From the NCBI GenBank assembly GCA_017501865.1, contig JAFVWD010000088.1, positions 1 through 7,296 of the forward strand: DNA of 7,296 nt, read 5' to 3'. Position numbers and translations under genes: made by a program. This DNA is from Clostridia bacterium. GTDB lineage: Bacteria; Bacillota; Clostridia; Oscillospirales; Acutalibacteraceae. A model generated the notes under the pieces. The model ran no database searches. It was not told the DNA's origin and worked only from the letters and a program-made list of their open reading frames with translations. Below, one piece after another: positions 1 to 5,801 of the stretch (positions are counted from its first letter, which is position 1; each line of letters begins with the position of its first letter).

Positions 1-21
1 ATTATTCCAAGGCTAATCTTT

Positions 22-50
22 AATATAACACATTTTCTTATATTTTTCAA
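22..50 (-). promoter_or_regulatory. Leftward promoter for a gene beyond the left edge
   Basis: Read on the minus strand, a -35 box TTGAAA (45-50) is followed after exactly 17 nt by a -10 box TATATT (22-27), preceded by TGT, which makes it an extended -10. This is a strong match to the housekeeping sigma consensus, and transcription would begin near position 15. No coding sequence for this direction lies in the window, so the target gene is inferred to be off the left edge and divergent from the sensor kinase. AT-rich DNA gives chance matches, so this remains a prediction. Confidence 0.5.
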
Positions 51-72
51 TAAAAATGATTACGGGAATATA

Positions 73-87
73 TCGAAAATATTTCGA
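73..87. promoter_or_regulatory. 15-bp palindrome, possible operator between divergent promoters
   Basis: TCGAAA (73-78), ATA, TTTCGA (82-87) is a perfect inverted repeat with 6-bp arms. It lies between the predicted leftward promoter (22-50) and the predicted rightward promoter (98-126), about 11 bp upstream of the latter's -35 box. That is a typical place for an activator or a shared operator. The binding protein is unknown; the adjacent response regulator is an obvious but untested candidate. Arms of this size occur by chance in AT-rich DNA. Confidence 0.3.
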
Positions 88-97
88 GAATTTTATA

Positions 98-126
98 TTG
101 ATTTTGCTTGTCTGATGTTATATAAT
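98..126 (+). promoter_or_regulatory. Promoter of the two-component operon
   Basis: TTGATT (98-103) and a perfect TATAAT (121-126) are separated by 17 nt, matching a housekeeping sigma promoter. The expected start of transcription, near 132-134, falls inside the ribosome-binding site (131-136), so the transcript would have almost no leader. Either the true start is slightly different, or the kinase mRNA is nearly leaderless. No other good rightward promoter was seen in the first 136 bases. Confidence 0.45.
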
Positions 127-145
127 TATTAGGTGGGTGATATTA

Positions 146-2083
146 TTGAAAAGTTTGAAAAAGATTGAAAAGATTAAGTTAAAATCAATATTCATTTTTT
201 TGATAAGCTTTGTGCTGACGGTATTTACAGCCTTTGCACTTCCGGTACAATCGTTTTTTTTGCCTCAGATTGCAGAGAAATTTGATTTCACCTACAAGCA
301 GACCGAAGAAACATACAGCTTGTTTTCTAAGGATGCTGTGTACATAATGGATGATTGGGAGTTTTACTGGAATGAATTGCTGATTTCCGGGAACAAAAAA
401 GATTATTCTCCGGATTTAGTAGTCAGCCTGCCTTCATCCTGGACAACCTATCAGCTTAACGGTAAGAGTTTACCGAATGGGGGCTTTGCGACATACAGAA
501 AGATAATAACACGTGCTCCCAATGAGCAAAATATTATTATAACTTTACCAAATTTACCGGGGGCATACAGGGTTTTTGTTGACGGAAAATTAGTTTCTTC
601 AAACTGCCTTTTAGAAGGAGATATAAGAGAGGTAAGCCTTTCTAACAGTGTTACTCACGTTAACCCTGTGGTTCTGAATTATTCTGAAGATAATACCTAC
701 GAGGTGATTATTGAGGTTTATTGTGAAAATTCAAGTGGTATAACAGTGCTCCCTATAATAGTAGATAATGCACAGTATGAATCGTACACAACATCGCTTT
801 TGGTATTCAGATTTTTTATAATTGGTATAGTAGCAATGTTCCTTATATCAATTGTATCAATCAGCGTAGTTGCGTTCAAAGATAACCGCTTTTTCTGGTT
901 GATTTTGTTATGTATTACATTCCTTATAAGAATTCTTATAAGCGGTAACGGCTACAGGCTTTCCAATGTGTTTTTCTTTGGGCTGAGCTACGAAGTCGTC
1001 ATTACCATTATATATGCAACAACCTTTGTAATTAAGCTTTCATTGTTTATGCATATAGTACGTTCATTGAAGTTTAAAATTTCAGACAATTTTATGGTTC
1101 TGATTTCAGGACTGTTTTTGGTATGCACCTTCATACCGCAATTTATGAATGAAATTATATTTGATACTGCTAATTATATGCTTCTGCAGGCAGTTTCTTA
1201 TATACTTGATGTTTATTTGCTTATAAAAATATCGAGAGCGGTTGCTGAGAAAAAAAGATTTTCAATCCCGTTCCTTATTGCAACCTGTATACTTATATCA
1301 AGTATGATTATAGATAATTATTTTATCAATGGATATATTCATAAAAATGTTGAATTTGTATTCCCGGTAGCAGGTATTATATTTATTCTCCTGCTTCTTA
1401 TAATTCAGATTATAAGAATAGGCGAAGCGTATGTTGCAGAAATGAAAACTGCAGCTCTTACAGAGGAGCTTGCAGATGTCAATATGCGTCTTATGCTGAG
1501 TCAGATTAAGCCGCATTTTCTTTATAATGCGCTTAATACAATAAAATATCTTATAAAAAAAGACCCGAAAACGGCAGAACAGGTTGTAGTTAAATTTGCA
1601 AAGTATTTAAGGGCGAATATGGATTCTCTGACACAAAAAACACCTTTGCCCGTTGAAAAAGAGCTTGACCACGTTGCCAATTATACAGATATTGAGAAGC
1701 ACCGCTTCGGTGACAGGCTGAATGTTGTTTATGAAACTGATTGCAAGAATTTTGTGATTTTACCTTTAACAATACAGCCTATAGTTGAAAATGCAATAAA
1801 ACACGGAATTAACCAGAAGCCTGAGGGCGGTACCGTAACTGTAAGAACTTATGAGGATGAAGAACACTTTTTTGTAAGTGTGGCGGATGACGGTGTTGGT
1901 TATGATGTTAATGTTGCACCTTCAGATAACGATGAAAGGTCTCATGTTGGTATTAATAATATAAAAATAAGACTTAAAGAAATGCTCAATGCCACGGTAG
2001 ATGTTGACAGTAAGGTGGGAGAGGGCACAAAGGTATTAATAACAATTCCTAAAAATGATGAAACGAGGTATGAACAATGTTGA
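146..2083 (+). CDS. Membrane sensor histidine kinase, 7TMR-DISM/LytS-YesM type
   Basis: Sensor kinase of a two-component system, 645 aa from the TTG start. TTG at 146 is chosen because AGGTGG (131-136) sits 9 nt upstream; GTG at 137 in the same frame directly abuts that site and is a poor start. Order of parts: one N-terminal membrane segment or uncleaved signal (about 13-34); an extracytoplasmic domain (about 37-216) whose DWEFYWN, LPSSW and AYRVFVDGK motifs suit a galactose-binding-like jelly roll; seven membrane segments (about 219-424); then a His_kinase domain (PF06580 type) with the H-box PHFLYN and phospho-acceptor H457. The HATPase domain follows, with N549 in the N-box, a DDGVG motif starting at D581, and GEGT near 625. 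All catalytic motifs look intact. The arrangement matches 7TMR-DISM receptors; the ligand is unknown, with carbohydrate-type ligands a guess from the fold. The 3' end overlaps the response regulator by 7 nt. Confidence 0.93.
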   Translation: MKSLKKIEKIKLKSIFIFLISFVLTVFTAFALPVQSFFLPQIAEKFDFTYKQTEETYSLFSKDAVYIMDDWEFYWNELLISGNKKDYSPDLVVSLPSSWTTYQLNGKSLPNGGFATYRKIITRAPNEQNIIITLPNLPGAYRVFVDGKLVSSNCLLEGDIREVSLSNSVTHVNPVVLNYSEDNTYEVIIEVYCENSSGITVLPIIVDNAQYESYTTSLLVFRFFIIGIVAMFLISIVSISVVAFKDNRFFWLILLCITFLIRILISGNGYRLSNVFFFGLSYEVVITIIYATTFVIKLSLFMHIVRSLKFKISDNFMVLISGLFLVCTFIPQFMNEIIFDTANYMLLQAVSYILDVYLLIKISRAVAEKKRFSIPFLIATCILISSMIIDNYFINGYIHKNVEFVFPVAGIIFILLLLIIQIIRIGEAYVAEMKTAALTEELADVNMRLMLSQIKPHFLYNALNTIKYLIKKDPKTAEQVVVKFAKYLRANMDSLTQKTPLPVEKELDHVANYTDIEKHRFGDRLNVVYETDCKNFVILPLTIQPIVENAIKHGINQKPEGGTVTVRTYEDEEHFFVSVADDGVGYDVNVAPSDNDERSHVGINNIKIRLKEMLNATVDVDSKVGEGTKVLITIPKNDETRYEQC

Positions 2084-2868
2084 TTATGGCAGTAGATGAT
2101 GAGATTCTCGCTCTTGAGGATTTTGAGGATACTTGCAGAGAAGTAGGTATTACAGATGAAATTGTTAAATTCAATAATCCTATAGAGGCATTGGGGTTTG
2201 TTGCGTGCAATAAGGTTGATATTGCCTTTCTGGATATTGAAATGCCTGTTATAAAGGGAATTGAGCTTGCAAGAAGAATTAAGGAGACTTCGAAAAATAC
2301 AAGAATTATTTTTGCGACAGGTTACTCTGATTATGCTCTTGAGGCATTTAAGGTTGACGCAGTAGATTACGTTTTGAAGCCGTACGAGCCTGAAAGAATA
2401 AGTCAGGCATATGCAAAAGCACTCCTTGTAAAGGATGTTGAGGTTAAAAGTCACATATTTATAAAAACATTCGGCTATTTTGATGTTTTTGTAGACGGTA
2501 AATCGGTTTCATTTTCAAGTGCAAAGTCAAAAGAGCTTTTAGCACTTCTTATAGACAGAAACGGCGGTACGGTAAGTACCGAGCAAGCGATTCAGGTTTT
2601 GTGGGAGGGCAGAGAGTATAACGAAACAGTTCAGTCGTTATTCAGAAAGGTTTTAAAGTCATTAAGAATGACACTTGAGGAAGCCGGAATTTCTGAAATT
2701 CTTATTGATAGCCGTAACCAGAGAAGTATAGATAAAACAACATTTACATGTGATTATTATGAGTTGCTGGACACTAATGACAGCAGTAAATTCTTTGGTA
2801 AATATATGGAGCAGTATGATTGGGCAAAGGCTACAGAGAGTGAAATAGAAAAATTAATAGGCAGATAA
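2077..2868 (+). CDS. Response regulator, receiver plus SARP-like winged helix (SAPR family)
   Basis: Cognate partner of the upstream kinase, 263 aa. ATG at 2077 lies 8 nt after GAGG (2065-2068), inside the end of the kinase gene, suggesting translational coupling. The receiver domain (about 1-118) has acidic D7/D8, the phospho-acceptor D53 in FLDIEMP, T81 and K101 (KPYEP), so it looks phosphorylatable. The C-terminal part (about 128-215) begins with FGYFDVFVDGK and continues with KSKELLALLI and LWEG, the pattern of OmpR-like winged helices in SARP activators. The last ~45 residues (CDYYELL and EQYDWA) resemble only the beginning of a BTAD domain. This matches the family described as SAPR-type regulators (COG3947), not LytTR or AraC-type outputs. 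DNA targets are unknown; autoregulation and control of the divergent left-hand gene are inferences from position. Confidence 0.92.
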   Translation: MLIMAVDDEILALEDFEDTCREVGITDEIVKFNNPIEALGFVACNKVDIAFLDIEMPVIKGIELARRIKETSKNTRIIFATGYSDYALEAFKVDAVDYVLKPYEPERISQAYAKALLVKDVEVKSHIFIKTFGYFDVFVDGKSVSFSSAKSKELLALLIDRNGGTVSTEQAIQVLWEGREYNETVQSLFRKVLKSLRMTLEEAGISEILIDSRNQRSIDKTTFTCDYYELLDTNDSSKFFGKYMEQYDWAKATESEIEKLIGR

Positions 2869-2871
2869 ATG

Positions 2872-2913
2872 AAAACGGAGCTGTAAAAACATCAGTTTTT
2901 ACAGCTCCGTTTT
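2872..2913. terminator. Bidirectional intrinsic terminator between convergent operons
   Basis: A perfect 19-bp stem (2872-2890 with 2895-2913) closes a 4-nt loop, ATCA. The core is ACGGAGCTGT, and the stem base carries AAAA on the left and TTTT on the right, giving a U-tract in both directions. It begins 3 nt after the response-regulator stop and contains the last codons and the stop (2899-2901) of the VanZ-like gene. It therefore serves both converging operons. Confidence 0.9.
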
Positions 2914-3366
2914 ATTGGTAGTAAAATGTTTATATAGCTTCGTGATTATTAAATATATGACTGCATAAACAATTATCCCTGAAATAATCCCTGAAAGGTC
3001 AACTAACAAATCCTCTGCCTGACAAGCTCTTCCGGGAACAAATATCTGATGAATTTCATCGGTTATTGCATAGAAGAATGAAATCGCACAGGAGGGTACA
3101 GGGCACAGCTTGTTTTTACAGGAAACAAAAAGATTTGTCATAAAAAATGCAAGACAGGCAAATTCTGAATAGTGAGCCAATGTTCTTACGATGTTTTCAG
3201 AAACAGAAAAGGGCAAAATGAAATTTATAAGATTGGTAAACCAACCACTTGTTTCGGTAGATTCTTCACCATTTTCGTGAGACAGGCAAAATATAAGAAT
3301 GAAAAGTGAAAGTACAATCAGTAACGATATAATGAAATAAGGCTTGTTGATATTTTTAGCTTTCAC
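2899..3366 (-). CDS. VanZ-family integral membrane protein
   Basis: Small membrane protein of the VanZ-like family (PF04892), 155 aa from the chosen start. GTG at 3366 is preferred because AGGAG (3376-3380) lies 9 nt upstream; the longer reading from 3399 has no such support and would overlap the upstream gene by 44 nt. Family features seen: a first membrane segment (about 9-28) ending in FCLSH, the polar RTLAHYSEFACLAFF segment, the signature DEIHQIFVPGR (about 103-113), and a last segment with DLSGIISG and hydrophobic residues to about 143. The founding member contributes to low-level teicoplanin resistance; for most homologues, including this one, the biochemical role is not established. 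It is last in the nth operon, overlaps the substrate-binding protein gene by 11 nt, and its stop lies inside the terminator stem. Resistance should not be inferred from family membership. Confidence 0.88.
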   Translation of the reverse strand: MKAKNINKPYFIISLLIVLSLFILIFCLSHENGEESTETSGWFTNLINFILPFSVSENIVRTLAHYSEFACLAFFMTNLFVSCKNKLCPVPSCAISFFYAITDEIHQIFVPGRACQAEDLLVDLSGIISGIIVYAVIYLIITKLYKHFTTNKTEL

Positions 3367-4960
3367 TTTGTTTGTCTCCTGAATTGAAATAAATCGCATT
3401 TTGGGTTGCCGTGTTATAAATTCCGGTTACTCCATCATTAAGATAGAGGTCAGTAGAAGCCAAAAACAACGGAACAAAAACACCACTTGAAACAAGATAT
3501 TTTTCACATTCATTAATTGCAGTTGCCTTTATAGGTTCCTTTAAAGAAACCTCAGCCGCTCTTAAAAGTGATTCATAAGAGTTATCTGTAAAATTGCAGG
3601 GCGGTGAAGATATATCTCTTAAAACGGAAACCGCTGTCGAGGTATCAGAATGAATCGGCAGTATTGCCATATGGTAGTCATCTTCTTCTATTACCTTTTC
3701 ATATTCATCAACGTCAAAGGTGACTATGTTAGTAGTAATATTTGAGCCGAAAAGCTCTTTCCAGCCGTTGCAGATTTTATTCATAGAGCTTTCAAGAGAA
3801 GTAGGAACATAAATGTTGAGGTTGACTGCTTCTTTTATCTGAGTCGAGGCTAAAATCATATACTCGGAAGCCTTGTCAACATCTGAGTCGAAGCCTATAG
3901 GGTCAAAGGTAAATTTACTGTAGTGCTTTTCTGTTACTATTAAATCAGGAGCTACGAAATTTGTTGCCATACCCGTAGCGAATTTCGGTGTTGCAATAAC
4001 AGAGTAGTCAATGGCAGAAAGCAAGGCTTTGCGTAAATTTTCATTTTTCATTACCCCTTTAGAGCAGTTGGAAACAATTCCCCATACGGTATCTGTAACA
4101 GGAGTAATTTTACCGTTAGGGTTTTCGATTCTGTTTGCACTGTCTGTAAGAAGAATGTCATAAGCATTGCTTGCGTATTTGGCAACAACATTTTTTCTCT
4201 TGTTTTCCATTGTCAGGTTAATCTGAGAATTATTTGCCTTTGTTCTTCCTTTATATTTCGGGTTGCGCTTAAGTGTAAGCTTCTTACCTTTTTCACATTC
4301 TGCTATGTAATAAGGACCGTTACAAATAATTGCAGATGGTGTAGTTCCGTAAAATCCTTCTGCAAGGTAAGCAAATCTTTCGCTTGAGGGAAAGCCTGCG
4401 GTTTCACCTAATGTGCTGAGAATTTCAGAGTGAGGCTCTGTAAGGATTATTTCAAGAGTCAGATCATCCTTTGCGGTAACCAAAATTGAATCAAGGTCCC
4501 CTTCGCCGTTATAGTACTCTTTTACACCGCGTATATATGAATAATTTTCATACCCTTCAAGCTGCTCGCTTATGACTTTTTTTATTGAGTAAACATAATC
4601 GTTTGCAGTAACACGGTTGTCAAAATCAACTTCACCTATAATACCTTCATTTGCTTCCGCAATATACCATATAGCTTTGGGATTTAAAGAAAATGTGTAG
4701 GTGAGTCCGTCTCCGCTTATTGAGTATTTGGTTGCACCTGCAAGCTGGATTTCACCGTTCTGATTGAATTTTAAAAGACCTTCAAAGCAGTTAACTGCAG
4801 AGATTGTTTCTGCATCACCTGTAGCTTTTAACGGGTCAAGCGTTTCGATTTTATCAATAAATCCTACATTGAACTGAGCAGTTTTTAGTAAAGTACAGCT
4901 TGAAAATGTGCTTAATACCAAAACAAGGCACAAAACAAACGAGATGGTTCTTTTAATCAT
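3356..4960 (-). CDS. Substrate-binding lipoprotein, oligopeptide ABC type (SBP_bac_5)
   Basis: Extracytoplasmic solute-binding protein of the OppA/DppA class (family 5), 534 aa, the usual size. The N-terminus is a lipoprotein signal: MIKR, a hydrophobic stretch, and the lipobox FSSC with the modified Cys at 22; F at -3 is less usual than L. Family landmarks seen: ETLDPLKATG (about 39-48), the CFEGLLKF segment, GDGLTYTFSLN (83-93), VTANDYVYSIKKV (117-129), and NGPYYIAE followed by KLTLKRNPKYKG (about 214-238). ATG at 4960 has GAAGGA 6 nt upstream (4967-4972), and its ATGA overlaps the nth stop. No permease or ATPase gene lies beside it, so it is an orphan that must borrow a transporter or act as a sensor. 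Peptides are the likely ligand class but the substrate cannot be read from the sequence. Confidence 0.92.
   Translation of the reverse strand: MIKRTISFVLCLVLVLSTFSSCTLLKTAQFNVGFIDKIETLDPLKATGDAETISAVNCFEGLLKFNQNGEIQLAGATKYSISGDGLTYTFSLNPKAIWYIAEANEGIIGEVDFDNRVTANDYVYSIKKVISEQLEGYENYSYIRGVKEYYNGEGDLDSILVTAKDDLTLEIILTEPHSEILSTLGETAGFPSSERFAYLAEGFYGTTPSAIICNGPYYIAECEKGKKLTLKRNPKYKGRTKANNSQINLTMENKRKNVVAKYASNAYDILLTDSANRIENPNGKITPVTDTVWGIVSNCSKGVMKNENLRKALLSAIDYSVIATPKFATGMATNFVAPDLIVTEKHYSKFTFDPIGFDSDVDKASEYMILASTQIKEAVNLNIYVPTSLESSMNKICNGWKELFGSNITTNIVTFDVDEYEKVIEEDDYHMAILPIHSDTSTAVSVLRDISSPPCNFTDNSYESLLRAAEVSLKEPIKATAINECEKYLVSSGVFVPLFLASTDLYLNDGVTGIYNTATQNAIYFNSGDKQSES
3376..3380 (-). promoter_or_regulatory. 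Ribosome-binding site that fixes the VanZ-like start
   Basis: AGGAG on the minus strand, inside the last codons of the substrate-binding protein gene, lies 9 nt before GTG at 3366. It is the only good site near this junction and argues for the GTG start and for translational coupling with the upstream gene. Confidence 0.7.
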
Positions 4961-5592
4961 TTTTTATCCTTCTTATATTTACAAATTTTACTTAATATAC
5001 ATTCATCACATTTAGGTCTGCGTGCAATACAGACTTTTCTGCCGTGAAGAACAATTCTGTGACAGAAGTCATTGCTTTCAGACGGAGGTAAAATCTTTTT
5101 CAGCTGAAGCTCAACAGCCTTGGGGTCTTTACTGTCAACAAGACCTAAAAGATTTGTAATTCTTATAACGTGAGTATCGGCAACAACCGCAGGCTTTTTA
5201 TAAATATCGCCAACAATCAGGTTGGCGGTTTTCCTGCCAACACCCGGAAGTAATGTCAGTTCTTCAATGGTGTCAGGTAAAATGCCGTTGTATTTTGTTC
5301 GGACCATTTCTGCCATACCGACTAAGTCCTTGGCCTTTGCCCTGTAAAAACCACAGGAATGAATCAGTTTTTCAACATCTTCTACTGCAGCTTCAGACAA
5401 TTCATTTTCTGTAGGGTATTTCTCAAAAAGTGCAGGAGTTACTAAGTTAACCCTTGCATCAGTACATTGAGCAGAAAGGCGGGTAGCAACGAGCAACTGA
5501 AAAGGTGTTTCGGCATTTAACTGACAAATAGCCTCGGGGTAATCTTGCTTTAAGAGCGCGCAAATTTCTTTTGCTTTTTCCTTTTTAGTCAT
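4957..5592 (-). CDS. nth: Endonuclease III, DNA glycosylase/AP lyase
   Basis: Bifunctional base-excision repair enzyme that removes oxidised pyrimidines and cleaves at the resulting abasic site. The chosen ATG at 5592 gives 211 aa, the same length as E. coli Nth, and GGTGG (5600-5604) lies 7 nt upstream. An in-frame GTG at 5625 would add 11 residues with no family counterpart. Seen: helix-hairpin-helix LPGVGRKTAN with catalytic Lys121, the VVADTHVIR segment with catalytic Asp139, and the iron-sulphur loop C188-x6-C195-x2-C198-x5-C204, all one residue offset from E. coli. The LSAQCTD segment (40-45) also matches the family. All catalytic and cluster residues are intact, so the enzyme should be active. 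It is first in a three-gene operon; its stop overlaps the next start as ATGA. Confidence 0.97.
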   Translation of the reverse strand: MTKKEKAKEICALLKQDYPEAICQLNAETPFQLLVATRLSAQCTDARVNLVTPALFEKYPTENELSEAAVEDVEKLIHSCGFYRAKAKDLVGMAEMVRTKYNGILPDTIEELTLLPGVGRKTANLIVGDIYKKPAVVADTHVIRITNLLGLVDSKDPKAVELQLKKILPPSESNDFCHRIVLHGRKVCIARRPKCDECILSKICKYKKDKK

Positions 5593-5634
5593 TCCTTCAC
5601 CACCAATTTTCAATAAAATACACAATACCTAATA

Positions 5635-5663
5635 AATATACTCTTTTTTTTATAAAAATACAA
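5635..5663 (-). promoter_or_regulatory. Possible promoter of the nth operon
   Basis: On the minus strand TTGTAT (5658-5663) and TATATT (5635-5640) are separated by 17 nt. The -10 box is good and the -35 box matches only its first three bases. The predicted start, near 5628, would leave a leader of about 36 nt with the GGTGG ribosome site well placed. It is the best candidate in the 201-bp divergent gap, but the stretch is very AT-rich. Confidence 0.4.
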
Positions 5664-5680
5664 TATCATTTAAGAAAATA

Positions 5681-5689
5681 TGTTATAAT
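5681..5689 (+). promoter_or_regulatory. Extended -10 promoter upstream of the sigma operon
   Basis: TGTTATAAT is a perfect extended -10 (TGnTATAAT). There is no convincing -35 box 16-18 nt upstream, which extended -10 promoters can tolerate. Transcription would start near 5696 and would include the whole hairpin at 5706-5746. Confidence 0.45.
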
Positions 5690-5695
5690 AAATTT

Positions 5696-5723
5696 TGTAA
5701 CAAATCCCTTTTTTGTGTGTCTA
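5696..5723 (+). promoter_or_regulatory. Possible autoregulated ECF-type promoter
   Basis: TGTAAC (5696-5701) is followed after 16 nt by TGTC (5718-5721), reading on as TGTCTAATAG. This resembles the general ECF pattern of an AAC-containing -35 and a CGTC-like -10 at about 16 nt spacing, and it lies directly upstream of an ECF sigma gene, as expected for autoregulation. The -10 has T in place of C. Transcription would begin near 5729, inside the hairpin loop, so this shorter transcript would lack the left arm. Prediction from motif likeness and position only. Confidence 0.4.
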
Positions 5724-5746
5724 ATAGTTGAAAACACAAAAAAGGG
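5706..5746 (+). other. Hairpin in the sigma-operon leader
   Basis: CCCTTTTTTGTGT (5706-5718) pairs perfectly with ACACAAAAAAGGG (5734-5746), a 13-bp stem around a 15-nt loop. The right arm supplies the first three G of the GGGGAGG ribosome site (5744-5750), so folding could partly hide it. There is no T-run afterwards, so it is not a normal terminator on either strand. It also overlaps the possible ECF promoter, so the symmetry might act as DNA instead of RNA. Confidence 0.5.
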
Positions 5747-5756
5747 GAGGGTGAAT

Positions 5757-5801
5757 GTGAAAAATATAATAAAAAATGAAAGGGGTGACGGCTTTGGATG
5801 A
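5757..5801 (+). CDS. Possible 14-codon leader ORF before the sigma gene
   Basis: GTG at 5757 lies 6 nt after the strongest ribosome site in this region, GGGGAGG (5744-5750). The reading frame gives MKNIIKNERGDGFG and stops at TGA 5799-5801, 5 bases past the sigma TTG start, so the two overlap by 8 nt. An ATG at 5755 in another frame is followed at once by TGA. The strong site otherwise has no obvious gene, since the sigma ATG at 5776 is 24-25 nt away. No homologue is recognised; it may be a translation-coupling leader or simply a chance ORF. Confidence 0.3.
   Translation: MKNIIKNERGDGFG

Noticed and set aside
1298..1772. Two short minus-strand ORFs (1298-1516 and 1590-1772) inside the kinase gene
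   Set aside because: Both lie antisense to conserved membrane and H-box coding sequence and resemble no family; they look like chance shadows.
1942..2454. Minus-strand ORF of 170 codons across the kinase-regulator junction
   Set aside because: It is antisense to two genes with intact domain motifs, has a composition unlike a natural protein (rich in Ser, Leu, Ile, Asn and Cys), and has no supporting ribosome site that I noticed.
2566..2580. GGTAC / GTACC inverted repeat inside the response-regulator gene
   Set aside because: Five-bp arms inside conserved winged-helix coding sequence; most likely chance, with no promoter or start nearby.
2899..3366. Glycopeptide-resistance interpretation of the VanZ-like gene
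   Set aside because: No vanHAX-type ligase or dehydrogenase genes are present, and VanZ-like proteins are widespread without resistance roles.
5694..5704. TTTGT-A-ACAAA mini-palindrome at the predicted housekeeping transcript start
   Set aside because: Arms are short and AT-rich, and the sequence is better explained as part of the TGTAAC promoter-like box.
5593..5793. Riboswitch or small RNA in the divergent gap
   Set aside because: Apart from one simple hairpin, I saw no conserved riboswitch core and no leader terminator with a T-run; promoter elements account for most of the region.
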